Source of the DNA: Bog-756 sp963734395
GTDB lineage: Bacteria; Actinomycetota; Acidimicrobiia; Acidimicrobiales; RAAP-2
Length of the DNA: 64,000 nt
Assembly: GCA_963734395.1 (NCBI GenBank)
Contig: CAVTGY010000007.1
Span: 186,001-250,000, forward strand
Direction of reading: 5' to 3'
The notes beneath the pieces are model-generated. The model did no database searches. It was not told the origin of the DNA and saw only the letters and a list, made by a program, of their open reading frames with translations. A program made the translations under genes and the position numbers. Within the stretch, counting starts at the first letter, position 1. Each line of letters starts with the position of its first letter. This document shows, piece by piece, positions 26,959 to 35,213 of the stretch.

Positions 26959-27582
26959 GTGGTGAAGATCTATACGAAGACCGGCGATGACGGCACTACC
27001 GGCCTCCTCTATGGCGGTCGGGTCAGCAAGGACTCCGGTGGCATCCAGATCAACGGTTCGGTGGACGAGGCCCAGGCAGTGATGGGCCTGGCCAGGGCCG
27101 AGTTCGATCCGGGCTCGGAGATGGACGGTCTACTCACCGGACTGGAGCGGGATCTCTACGTATTGATGGCCGAGGTGGCTACCGATCCTTCCAAGCGGTC
27201 GAAGCTGCGGCCGGGAGAGTCCTTGGTCACCCCCGCCATGGTCGATGCTCTCGAGGGGAACATCGACGATCTGATCGCTCGGATCGACATGCCCCATGAC
27301 TTTGTCGTGCCCGGAGCCAATCGGGCATCGGCGGCGCTGGATTTGGCCCGCACGGTGGTTCGTCGAGCCGAACGGCTGGTGGTGTCCTTTCCAATCGATG
27401 GGTCGGAGGTTGGGCGTTACCTCAACCGCCTCTCCGATCTGCTGTGGGCCATGGCCCGTTTCGCCGAAGGCGACCAGCATCTGTTGGCCCGCAGCCAGCA
27501 GCGAAACAGGACCAAACGGCCGGCCGAAGGGGGAACGGTCGGGGAGGGCACGCCTCGAGCCGAACAGCAACGGTCGTCGTGA
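26959..27582 (+). CDS. Cob(I)alamin adenosyltransferase, PduO type
   Basis: Makes adenosylcobalamin from ATP and cob(I)alamin. The 207-aa protein has the N-terminal ATP motif YTKTGDDGTTGLLYGGRVSK, the conserved SVDEAQAVMGLAR, and the C-terminal R-x-A-x-R-x-E segment RTVVRRAERLVVSFP, all of PduO/MMAB type. The start is one of two adjacent GTG codons (26959/26962). The product would be needed by the B12-dependent mutase at 33562. The stop overlaps the aminopeptidase start (GTGA). Confidence 0.92.
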   Translation: MVKIYTKTGDDGTTGLLYGGRVSKDSGGIQINGSVDEAQAVMGLARAEFDPGSEMDGLLTGLERDLYVLMAEVATDPSKRSKLRPGESLVTPAMVDALEGNIDDLIARIDMPHDFVVPGANRASAALDLARTVVRRAERLVVSFPIDGSEVGRYLNRLSDLLWAMARFAEGDQHLLARSQQRNRTKRPAEGGTVGEGTPRAEQQRSS

Positions 27583-29162
27583 AGGTCGAGATCCTACCGG
27601 CGGGCTCCATTCCGCCCGAGCTGGTGGCAGTGGGAGTACCGGTGATCTCCGACGAGCAGGGCCCAAGGATTGGGGTGTCGCTGGACGGCGAGGTTGGGCA
27701 GAATCTGGTGCCCGGCGAGCTCGATCCGGCCTGGTGCACGCGTCATGGCTTCACCGGCAAGGTGGGTCAGACGCTCACGTTCCGTGCCGCCGGCGCCAAC
27801 GGGACAGCGCAGGGACTCGTCGACCTGCACCCCGCCGAGATCGTTCTTGTCGGGGTGGGAGAGTCGCCGCACCTCGAGGGTGATCGGGGGCTCGAGTCAC
27901 TCCGCAGGGCCTCGGCCGCTTTCGTTCGTGCCGCAGGTCACGGGGGTTCAGCCGCATTGCTGTTGCCCAACATCGGCATCGACATCGGCGCCGAGCAATC
28001 GGCGGCCGCCGTGGCCGAAGGCGCCGTCCTCGCCTCGTACCGGTATGACGCCTATCGCACCGGAGACCACCCGGCGACCCTGGATGGTCTGGTGATCGTG
28101 CCCGCTGGCAGCGACATCGCCGCAGCCGGTACCGGCGTGATCCGAGGGGCCCGGGTGGCCGAATCAGTGGGACTGGCCCGCGACCTGGTCAACGAACCTC
28201 CGAGCTCGCTGACACCCGAGAAGTTCGCCGACTTCTTCATCGAGCGGTTTGCCGACGTCGAAGAAGTGGGCGTCGAGGTCTGGGATCAACCCCGTATCAC
28301 CGCCGAACGACTCGGTGGACTGCTCGCGGTTTCCCGGGGTTCGACCCAGGCGCCCCGGCTGGTGCGGGTGGACTACAAGCCAGCCGACCCTCTTCTCATC
28401 GAGGGCAGGGTGCCCCACCTGGCCCTGGTCGGTAAGGGGATCACCTTCGACTCGGGAGGTCTCTCACTCAAGACCGCATCCGGCATGGAGACGATGAAGA
28501 CCGACATGAGCGGTGCCGCGGTCGTGCTGAGTGCCGTCGATGCCGCAGCGGCTCAGCGCGCCCGCATCCGGATCACCGCCTTCGCCCCCCTGACCGAGAA
28601 CATGCCCGGCGGATCGGCAACCAAGCCCGGGGACGTCCTCACCACCCGCAGCGGCAAGACCATCGAGGTGCTCAACACCGACGCGGAAGGCCGGCTGGTC
28701 CTTGCTGACGGATTGACCCTGGCGGCTGAGGTCGGACCCGACGCCATCATCGACGTGGCCACACTGACCGGGGCGGCGATAGTGGCACTGGGCAACCAGA
28801 TCGGTGGCCTGTTCGGCAACGACGATCACCTCATCGCCCAGGTTCGTGCCGCTGCCGAACGAGCCGGCGAGCCACTCTGGCCCCTCCCGCTTCCAGACGA
28901 CTATCGCAGCCACATCGAGTCCCCGATCGCCGACATGCGAAACATCGGCCGGCCCGGTGAGGCCGGCAGTATCTCCGCGGCCCTGCTCCTGCGAGAATTC
29001 GTGGCCGACGTGCCCTGGGTCCATCTCGACATCGCCGGTCCGGCGCGCTCCGAAGAGGACAGCCACTACCTGACCAAGGGAGGGACTGGCTTCGGTGTTC
29101 GTACTCTGGTTGCCCTCGCTACATCCGATGACTTCGCCGCCGGGTTGGTGCGGTCTCCGTAG
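27579..29162 (+). CDS. pepA: Leucyl aminopeptidase (M17 family)
   Basis: Cytosolic two-metal aminopeptidase of 527 aa, normal family length. The catalytic domain shows KGITFDSGGLSLK (metal/catalytic lysine), MSGAAVVL, and NTDAEGRLVLADGL containing the signature and catalytic arginine. An N-terminal macro-like domain occupies about 1-170. GTG 27579 overlaps the adenosyltransferase stop and begins conserved VEILPAG, so it is preferred over the longer frame from 27444. gpsA follows 90 bp downstream. Confidence 0.92.
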   Translation: MKVEILPAGSIPPELVAVGVPVISDEQGPRIGVSLDGEVGQNLVPGELDPAWCTRHGFTGKVGQTLTFRAAGANGTAQGLVDLHPAEIVLVGVGESPHLEGDRGLESLRRASAAFVRAAGHGGSAALLLPNIGIDIGAEQSAAAVAEGAVLASYRYDAYRTGDHPATLDGLVIVPAGSDIAAAGTGVIRGARVAESVGLARDLVNEPPSSLTPEKFADFFIERFADVEEVGVEVWDQPRITAERLGGLLAVSRGSTQAPRLVRVDYKPADPLLIEGRVPHLALVGKGITFDSGGLSLKTASGMETMKTDMSGAAVVLSAVDAAAAQRARIRITAFAPLTENMPGGSATKPGDVLTTRSGKTIEVLNTDAEGRLVLADGLTLAAEVGPDAIIDVATLTGAAIVALGNQIGGLFGNDDHLIAQVRAAAERAGEPLWPLPLPDDYRSHIESPIADMRNIGRPGEAGSISAALLLREFVADVPWVHLDIAGPARSEEDSHYLTKGGTGFGVRTLVALATSDDFAAGLVRSP

Positions 29163-29252
29163 GCCCCAGGGAGGGACGGGGTCGCCCGCCAGCCAGGGCG
29201 ATTGGGTACCGCCGGTCCAGCAGTGACGGTCCCTCTGCGATACCTTCGTTCC

Positions 29253-30242
29253 GTGAGGATCGCCGTCCTGGGAGCCGGATCGTGGGGCACCACGGTCGCC
29301 TCCCTGGTGGCCCCTCGTCACGACACGGTGCTCTGGGCCCGTGATCCCGACGTGGCCAAAGCGGTCAACACCGAGCACGCCAATTCGGCCTACCTGCCCG
29401 GCTTCGGATTGTCGCCCGAGTTGTCGGCGACCGCAGACCTCGAGGAGGCGGTCTGCGACGCCGACCTGTTGGTCATGGGCGTACCCACCTCGGGGTTCCG
29501 AGCCGTGCTCGAGCAGGCTTCGCACTGCCTCCGCCCATGGATTCCGGTCGTGAGCCTGTCCAAAGGACTCGAGAAGGACTCACATCTCCGGATGACCGAA
29601 GTGATCAAACAAGTGGTGCCCGGCCATCCGGTCGCAGCTCTCACCGGGCCCAACATCGCCCACGAGATCATGTCCGGGAAGGCGGCGGCCGCGGTCGTCG
29701 CCACCGAGGACCTGGAAGTGGCCGGTGCCATCCAGAAGGTCTTCACCCGCGGGCTGTTCCGCGTTTACGTCAACGACGACCTGATCGGTTGCGAGATGGG
29801 TGGTGCGCTCAAGAACGTGATCGCCATCGCCGCAGGGATCGGCGAAGGACTGGGAGTGGGTGACAACACCCGGGCGGCCGTCATGTCACGCGGCCTGGCC
29901 GAGTTGACCCGTCTGGGTGTGGCGATGGGAGCACAGCCGGTCACCTTCGCCGGCTTGGCCGGGATGGGGGACCTGATCGCCACCTGCATGAGCCCTCACA
30001 GCCGGAATCGAGCAGTGGGCGAGCATCTGGGAAGGGGTCGCCGGCTCGAGGACATCCTCGCCGAAATGCACATGGTTGCGGAAGGGGTCAAGACGGCGTC
30101 CTTGGCCTTGGGCCTGGCTGAGCGACACGGCCTCGACCTGCCCATCTGCACGGTGATCGACAAGGTGGTCAAGGGAGAGATCGACCCGTCGGGGGCGTAT
30201 TGGGGCCTGACTCCGGCCGGTCACGAGGGCGATCCGGGCTGA
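29253..30242 (+). CDS. gpsA: NAD(P)-dependent glycerol-3-phosphate dehydrogenase GpsA
   Basis: Reduces dihydroxyacetone phosphate to glycerol-3-phosphate for phospholipid synthesis. The 329-aa protein starts at GTG 29253 with the dinucleotide motif VLGAGSWGTTVASLVA. Family signatures SKGLEKDSHLRM, LTGPNIAHEIM, the active-site lysine in GALKNVIAIAAGIGEGLG and NTRAAVMSRGL are all present. It is followed directly by a terminator-like hairpin, so the adenosyltransferase-pepA-gpsA unit probably ends here. Confidence 0.95.
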   Translation: MRIAVLGAGSWGTTVASLVAPRHDTVLWARDPDVAKAVNTEHANSAYLPGFGLSPELSATADLEEAVCDADLLVMGVPTSGFRAVLEQASHCLRPWIPVVSLSKGLEKDSHLRMTEVIKQVVPGHPVAALTGPNIAHEIMSGKAAAAVVATEDLEVAGAIQKVFTRGLFRVYVNDDLIGCEMGGALKNVIAIAAGIGEGLGVGDNTRAAVMSRGLAELTRLGVAMGAQPVTFAGLAGMGDLIATCMSPHSRNRAVGEHLGRGRRLEDILAEMHMVAEGVKTASLALGLAERHGLDLPICTVIDKVVKGEIDPSGAYWGLTPAGHEGDPG

Positions 30243-30257
30243 TCTCGGTCGTGAGGC

Positions 30258-30295
30258 ACGGGGCAATCACCCCTCTCTCCTCCCCGTTTATTTTT
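30258..30295 (+). terminator. Rho-independent-like terminator after gpsA
   Basis: ACGGGG (30258-30263) pairs with CCCCGT (30282-30287) and is followed by TTTATTTTT, 16 bp past the gpsA stop. The 18-nt loop is long, and an inner GGGG-CAATCA-CCCC alternative exists, but the T-rich tail is rare in this GC-rich window. Confidence 0.55.
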
Positions 30296-30312
30296 CCAGA
30301 ATTGCCGAGATT

Positions 30313-30361
30313 ATCGTGTGTAGGCGATATGTCGTCGTCAAACCATCGTGTAGAGGCGATA
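30313..30361. promoter_or_regulatory. Paired 17-bp repeats, candidate operator
   Basis: ATCGTGTGTAGGCGATA (30313-30329) and ATCGTGTAGAGGCGATA (30345-30361) agree at 15 of 17 bases and begin 32 bp apart, about three helical turns. Each is itself an interrupted palindrome (ATCG...CGAT). The region is unusually AT-rich for this genome (30287-30390). This arrangement suits a dimeric regulator binding cooperatively, but no intact gene is immediately downstream on the + strand. Confidence 0.4.
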
Positions 30362-30650
30362 AATCGGCCAATTTCTCGAAAATTGAAATGACCCCGGGAT
30401 CCCTCCCGCCGTCATCGTTTCGATCGGGGAGGTTTGGGTATCTGATCAGCGAAGCCCTCCCAGGTGCCGTGTCGCGATCGTCCTTACCAGGGGGGAGGTG
30501 CTCACTCCACCCAAGATCTCCGGCAACTTCACGGTGCCCGCACGAGCTACCGGGAAGCGGACGCTGACCGTGACCTACGTGAGCCAGCTTCTGGGGTTCG
30601 ACCTCACGAACGCGGCCACGGCGCCCCTGAGGGTGCGTCAACAGCAGTCG
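30362..30650 (+). other. Gene-poor stretch with a possible coding remnant
   Basis: No complete gene is convincing between gpsA and 30652. A + strand frame from GTG 30498 (GGGGGAG just before it) reads ISGNFTVPARATG, TLTVTYVSQLLGF and LTNAATAPLRV, which looks like the C-terminal strand of an exported Ig-like repeat domain. It then runs without signal into the antisense of the next gene. It may be the remnant of a decayed surface-protein gene; similarity is judged by eye only. Confidence 0.3.
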
Positions 30651-30651
30651 T

Positions 30652-31407
30652 TCATCCGAGCGTCAGCCGGTTGGGACCCGCGCTCCGATGATCACGGGGC
30701 GTTTGGTGCGAGCGGTCGGCAGCCTCGGCCGCCCGGAAGGCGACCGCGGGGTGAAAATGCCACACGTTCAGCTGCCGTTCGATGTCTGCCCGGTCCCTTC
30801 CGGCCGACGCCAGGCCATCTGCCAGGCGTTGCGCCCGGCGACGCATCTGCTCTGGCTCAGGTAGGCGTTGTTCGACCAGCCATCGTCGATGACTGGATTG
30901 CAGGGAATCGGGCAAGCGGGTGAGGTGCCGGAGCGGCAATGGCGGTATTCGGGTTCGAACGGCGAGCCCGCCAGGGCCGTTAGGCCGAGCCAGCTCGAAG
31001 GTGCACAGGCGTTGCAGGGCTCTTCGGAACGGGGAGTTCTTGCCCATGCGCTCGCCGAGTCCCAATGACCGCGCCGTCTCGGCGAGGCCGAGGTCGAACC
31101 CGTCCGGATGGACGTCAAGTCCGTAAGAGAGCCGCCTCAGTAACCAGGTGGTGGACGGACCGATGACACCCAGCCAGTAGAGCTCCACATACCGCGAGCA
31201 GGGGTGAACGCCGTGGGGATCGGCCACCGGATCCCGCCAAGGGACAACCCGGAGGGCTGGGGAATCGTCTCGCGACGACAGAATCGGTCGGGGCCGGCGC
31301 TGCGCCACCGGACGTGCACCGGGTGGATGCGCAAATGGTGGATGCGCAACCGGAGGACCAGCAACTGTTGAAAGGGCAAAAGGTGGATGTGCGTTGGGAG
31401 AGGGCAT
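30652..31407 (-). CDS. Conserved actinobacterial protein of unknown function
   Basis: About 251 aa from ATG 31407 (MPSPNAHPPF); an in-frame codon at 31485 would add 26 residues. The first ~60 residues are disordered with three HPPFA/HPPGA-type repeats. The rest contains YVELYWLGVIGPSTTWLLRRL, LAETARSLGLG, SPFRRALQRLCTFELAR and RLPDSLQSSHRRW. I recognise this combination from unannotated actinobacterial proteins of mobile-element or plasmid-like and chromosomal settings, without known role. The helical pattern suggests a DNA- or protein-binding fold. Confidence 0.65.
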   Translation of the reverse strand: MPSPNAHPPFALSTVAGPPVAHPPFAHPPGARPVAQRRPRPILSSRDDSPALRVVPWRDPVADPHGVHPCSRYVELYWLGVIGPSTTWLLRRLSYGLDVHPDGFDLGLAETARSLGLGERMGKNSPFRRALQRLCTFELARPNGPGGLAVRTRIPPLPLRHLTRLPDSLQSSHRRWLVEQRLPEPEQMRRRAQRLADGLASAGRDRADIERQLNVWHFHPAVAFRAAEAADRSHQTPRDHRSAGPNRLTLG

Positions 31408-31517
31408 GGTTACTCCACGTTTCGGGTCCGGTGGCGTGCACGTGGCCCGTATCGAGGAACGGGCACGCTGTAGTGACGCCCTCACCCTGAACCTTCACCC
31501 TTGCCCCGATGTTTGCT

Positions 31518-31547
31518 CCGCTCCTTGCCGTACCGCTCCTTGCCGTA
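31518..31547. repeat. Perfect 15-bp tandem duplication
   Basis: CCGCTCCTTGCCGTA occurs twice head to tail, between the start of the unknown gene (31407) and the nitroreductase stop (31555). Confidence 0.8.
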
Positions 31548-31554
31548 CCTCCTC

Positions 31555-32154
31555 CTACCAGCCGCCCCGATGAACGGACTCCTCGAGCGTTCGCCGCCGT
31601 CTGCTCGAGGAGGACGACTTCGGATCGGCTCCGGCTGGCTCGCCGAGCAGCAGCGCGCCCAGCCATCGGAACCGGCTGGGCACGCCCAGTGCCGAGCGAA
31701 GCGCGTCCTCGCCCCGGAAATTTCCAAGAAACGCCACGCCGAGCCCACGGTCGGCGGCGCCGAGCAGCATGGTCATGGTGGCGAAGGCGGCATCCACCCA
31801 CCAAAACGGGACCACCCATTCGACATCGGTGCCGTCCCTCCGCGCCTTGTCCTGCTCTCGGTAGCGGTCCACGTAGGCCTCGGGATCGGCGAAGGGGAGC
31901 ACGATCACCGGGGCAAGGGAGAGCGACGCGAAGCGCTGGGAGCCGCGGCGCCAGGCCTCGTCGGTTGTGGCATCCCAGTACCGGCGGGTCTGGTCGGCGC
32001 CGGAAAGGACCACGAATTCTCGGCCCTGGGTGTGGCCGGCCGACGGGGCACGCAGGGCCCCCTCCAGTAGCTGGTCGACCGTCTCGGCGGGGAAGGGGCG
32101 GCCACTGAAACTGCGGGTCATGTGCCGCCGGCGCACCGCCTCGTTCAACTCCAT
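31555..32154 (-). CDS. Nitroreductase family protein
   Basis: FMN-dependent nitroreductase-fold protein of 199 aa. N-terminal MELNEAVRRRHMTRSFSGRPFP carries the FMN-phosphate-binding arginines; APSAGHTQGREFVVLSG and the C-terminal GLGVAFLGNFRGEDALRSALGVP complete the fold. ATG 32154 begins conserved sequence; the codon at 32205 adds 17 unconserved residues. Substrate unknown; possible roles include F420/FMN-linked redox or detoxification. Its last residues (SSSSSRRRRTLEESVHRGGW) are low complexity. Confidence 0.82.
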   Translation of the reverse strand: MELNEAVRRRHMTRSFSGRPFPAETVDQLLEGALRAPSAGHTQGREFVVLSGADQTRRYWDATTDEAWRRGSQRFASLSLAPVIVLPFADPEAYVDRYREQDKARRDGTDVEWVVPFWWVDAAFATMTMLLGAADRGLGVAFLGNFRGEDALRSALGVPSRFRWLGALLLGEPAGADPKSSSSSRRRRTLEESVHRGGW

Positions 32155-32331
32155 GGTCGCTCCATGGTCCGCAGGATATTCCGCAGGATATAAGGCGCAG
32201 TTCACCGGTCCCCGGCGTTGTCGTCACCATGGGAATGTTGACCCCGCTGGTAGTGTTTACCCTCGTGTAAATGGGTGCGCCGGACCGGTCCGAACCGAGT
32301 CCGACGCCATCGAAAAAGGATTGTGGTCGTC

Positions 32332-33510
32332 GTGCCTACCTTCAGGGAGATGCTGGCCGAAGCCAAGTCGGCCATTCGAGAGGTCGAACCGGCCGAGGCT
32401 GAAGGGGAGATCGCCGCCGGCAACGCGGTGGTCCTCGACGTGCGAGAGCCCGACGAGTACGGGCAGGGAGCGCTGGCCAACGCGGTGCACATCCCACGAG
32501 GCACCCTCGAGACCTCGGTCGAGAGCCGGATCCCCGACAAGTCGAGTCATGTGGTGGTCTACTGCGCGATGGGGACTCGATCGGCGTTTGCCGCCAAGAC
32601 ACTCCAGGACCTGGGCTACACCGACGTGGCCTCGCTGGTCGGGGGGTTCAACCGCTGGAAGGACGAGGGCCGGGACTGGTCCGCGCCGGAGGCGCTCACT
32701 CCCGAGCAGCGAAATCGCTACCAGCGTCACCTACTTCTCCCCGAGGTCGGCGAGGTCGGGCAACTTCGGCTCCTCGACTCCAAGGTGCTTCTCTTGGGTG
32801 CGGGCGGGCTCGGATCCCCGGCCGCGCTCTACCTGGCGGCCGCCGGAGTGGGAACCCTGGGGATCATCGACATGGACGTGGTGGACGCATCCAATCTTCA
32901 GCGCCAGATCCTCCACAACACCGACCGAATCGGCGAGCGGAAGGTCGATTCGGCGAAGAAGACGCTTACCCTGGTCAACCCCGACGTCAACGTGGTGACC
33001 TATGACGTCCGACTCGGTGCCGACAACATTCTCGACATCATCGACGGCTACGACGTGATCGTGGATGGCACCGACAACTTCCCGACGCGCTACCTAGTCA
33101 ACGATGCATCACTACTCAAGCGGATCCCTGTCGTGCACGGATCGATCTTCCGCTTCGAGGGACAGGCAACGGTGTTCAACCCGTACGTAGGTCCCTGCTA
33201 TCGGTGCATGATCCCCGAGCCCCCGCCGGCCGAGCTGGCTCCCAGCTGTGCCGAGGCCGGAGTTCTGGGCGTGCTTCCCGGCATCATCGGTTCCATTCAG
33301 GCGATTGAAGCGATCAAGATCTTGCTCGGTGTCGGCGAGACACTGCAGGGTCGGCTTCTGGCCTACGACGCACTGGAGGAGAGCTTCCGCACCTTCAAGG
33401 TGCACCGGGATCCCAAGTGCCCGGCGTGCGGCCCTGATGCGCCAGAGATCGTCATCGCCGAATACGACCAGCTGTGCATGCCCCACGCAACGCCCCCCTC
33501 GGCCGGCTGA
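32332..33510 (+). CDS. Rhodanese-ThiF (MoeZ/MoeB-like) sulfur-carrier adenylyltransferase, domains in reversed order
   Basis: A 392-aa two-domain protein. Residues ~1-120 form a rhodanese domain with the persulfide-type cysteine in YCAMGTRS. Residues ~130-390 form a ThiF/MoeB E1-like domain: YQRHLLLPEVG, the ATP motif GAGGLGSPAALYLAAAGVG, NLQRQILH, the DGTDNFPTRY segment, zinc CxxC pairs CYRC and CPAC, and the cysteine in PSCAEAGVLG. It would activate and sulfurate ThiS/MoaD/CysO-like carrier proteins. MoeZ proteins normally carry rhodanese at the C-terminus. GTG 32332 has AAAAGGA 11 nt upstream; GTG 32323 is an alternative. A 51-bp gap precedes the mutase. Confidence 0.87.
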   Translation: MPTFREMLAEAKSAIREVEPAEAEGEIAAGNAVVLDVREPDEYGQGALANAVHIPRGTLETSVESRIPDKSSHVVVYCAMGTRSAFAAKTLQDLGYTDVASLVGGFNRWKDEGRDWSAPEALTPEQRNRYQRHLLLPEVGEVGQLRLLDSKVLLLGAGGLGSPAALYLAAAGVGTLGIIDMDVVDASNLQRQILHNTDRIGERKVDSAKKTLTLVNPDVNVVTYDVRLGADNILDIIDGYDVIVDGTDNFPTRYLVNDASLLKRIPVVHGSIFRFEGQATVFNPYVGPCYRCMIPEPPPAELAPSCAEAGVLGVLPGIIGSIQAIEAIKILLGVGETLQGRLLAYDALEESFRTFKVHRDPKCPACGPDAPEIVIAEYDQLCMPHATPPSAG

Positions 33511-33561
33511 GCAACCAGGGCCCTTTCCGGGTCTGCGCCACGGACACCTAACCTGTGGTGC

Positions 33562-35169
33562 ATGTCACCTACGCCAGCGTCTTCCGAGCCGGACCGCCGA
33601 CGGTTCACCGACTCGGGCATCGAGATCCGACCGGTGTACGGGCCGGAGGACCTCGACGGGTGGGACCCCGATGAGCGGCTGGGCCAGCCGGGCCAATTTC
33701 CCTACACCCGGGGGATCAGGGACGACATGTACCGGGGCCGTTTGTGGACCATGCGCCAGTACGCCGGGTTCGGTACCGCCGAGTCGACCAACCAGCGGTT
33801 CAAGTTCCTGTTAGGGGCGGGCCAGACCGGGCTGTCCTGCGCGTTCGACCTTCCGACCCAGATGGGTCTCGACTCTGACCATCCCCGGTCCGAGGGCGAA
33901 GTGGGCAAGGTGGGAGTGGCCATCGACTCGCTCGCCGACATGCGCCTGTTGCTGGCGGGCCTCCCCCTCGGCGAGGTGACCACCTCGATGACCATCAACG
34001 CCACCGCCGCCATCCTGTTGCTCTTCTACCAGCTGGTGGCGGAGGAGAACGGTGTTGACTCCGCGCTGCTCGGCGGCACCATCCAAAATGACATCTTGAA
34101 GGAGTACATCGCCAGGGGGACGTACATCTATCCGCCCCGGCCGTCGATGCGCCTGGTCACCGATACCTTCTCCTACTGCGCCGAGCACCTGCCGGCATGG
34201 AACACCATTTCCATTTCCGGCTATCACATCCGAGAAGCGGGATCGACAGCGGTGCAGGAGATTGCATTCACCATTGCGAACGGGATTGCCTATGTCGAAG
34301 CTGCGCTGGCCGCCGGGCTGGCCGTTGACGCGTTCGCGCCCCGTCTGAGCTTTTTCTGGAACGCACACAACAACCTCTTCGAGGAAGTGGCCAAGTACCG
34401 AGCTGCACGCCGGATGTGGGCGAAGATCATGACCGAACGATTCGGTGCCAAGGACGAGCGATCCACCCTGCTCCGGTTCCACACCCAGACCGGCGGTTCG
34501 ACCCTGACCGCCCAGCAGCCGGAGAACAACATCGTCAGGGTCACAATTCAGGCGATGGCCGCGGCGCTGGGTGGTACACAGAGTCTCCACACCAACGGGT
34601 TCGACGAGGCCCTCGGTCTCCCCACCGAACGGGCGGCGAAGATCGCGTTGCGGACACAGCAGATCGTCGGATACGAATCGGGCATTGCCGACACCGTCGA
34701 TCCGCTGGCCGGATCGTGGTTCGTGGAGTCCCTGACCGACGAGGTGGAGCAGGGCGCCTGGGCTTACCTCGAACGCATCGATGCGATGGGAGGGGCGGTG
34801 GATGCCATCGAGGCCGAGTACATGCAACAGGAGATCGAACAGGCGGCGTATGCCTTTGCCAAGGCGGTGGATGCCGACGAGAAGGTGGTGGTCGGGGTGA
34901 ACAAGTTTAAGGACGACCAGTTCGAGCCCACCGATGTTTTCCCCATCGACGTCGAACTGCAACGATCCCAGGTGGCCCGGGTCAAGAGGATCAGAGAAGA
35001 GCGCGACCAGGCGTCAGTCGACGCCGCCCTCGCCGACGTCGAGGCGGCGGCACGAGGCACCCAGAACCTCCTGGTGCCGATGAAGAAGGCACTCTCCCGG
35101 ATGGCCACCCTCGGCGAGGTATCGGACGTGCTCCGAGGGGTGTTCGGGGAGTTCCACCCAAACAGCTGA
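33562..35169 (+). CDS. Acyl-CoA mutase large subunit (methylmalonyl-CoA mutase family)
   Basis: Adenosylcobalamin-dependent mutase catalytic chain, 535 aa, lacking the C-terminal B12-binding domain, so it needs a separate ~140-aa small subunit not found in this window. Family motifs: FPYTRGI, LWTMRQYAGFGTAESTN, GLSCAFDLPTQMGLDSD, GGTIQNDILKEYIARGTYIYPPRPSMRL and ISGYHIREAGSTA. The tyrosine in RQYAGFG and the arginine in PSMRL fit methylmalonyl-CoA mutase better than isobutyryl-CoA mutase, but alpha-chain-only proteins of this layout include several substrate types. An IS element lies 44 bp after the stop. Confidence 0.87.
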   Translation: MSPTPASSEPDRRRFTDSGIEIRPVYGPEDLDGWDPDERLGQPGQFPYTRGIRDDMYRGRLWTMRQYAGFGTAESTNQRFKFLLGAGQTGLSCAFDLPTQMGLDSDHPRSEGEVGKVGVAIDSLADMRLLLAGLPLGEVTTSMTINATAAILLLFYQLVAEENGVDSALLGGTIQNDILKEYIARGTYIYPPRPSMRLVTDTFSYCAEHLPAWNTISISGYHIREAGSTAVQEIAFTIANGIAYVEAALAAGLAVDAFAPRLSFFWNAHNNLFEEVAKYRAARRMWAKIMTERFGAKDERSTLLRFHTQTGGSTLTAQQPENNIVRVTIQAMAAALGGTQSLHTNGFDEALGLPTERAAKIALRTQQIVGYESGIADTVDPLAGSWFVESLTDEVEQGAWAYLERIDAMGGAVDAIEAEYMQQEIEQAAYAFAKAVDADEKVVVGVNKFKDDQFEPTDVFPIDVELQRSQVARVKRIREERDQASVDAALADVEAAARGTQNLLVPMKKALSRMATLGEVSDVLRGVFGEFHPNS

Positions 35170-35174
35170 GGACG

Positions 35175-35213
35175 GCTAGGCGTTGAGAACAGCTAGGCGT
35201 TGAGAACAGCTAG
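35175..35213. repeat. 17-bp tandem repeat, two and a part copies, cut by the IS element
   Basis: GCTAGGCGTTGAGAACA occurs at 35175-35191 and 35192-35208, followed by GCTAG at 35209-35213. The third copy continues on the other side of the IS (GGCGTTGAG from 36911). The unit is the 3' end of the amidohydrolase gene, including its stop codon (TAG on the - strand), duplicated downstream of that gene. Confidence 0.85.
35210..35213. repeat. IS target-site duplication, left copy (CTAG)
   Basis: Four-base direct repeat matching 36908-36911. The right copy provides the stop codon of the amidohydrolase gene. Confidence 0.85.
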
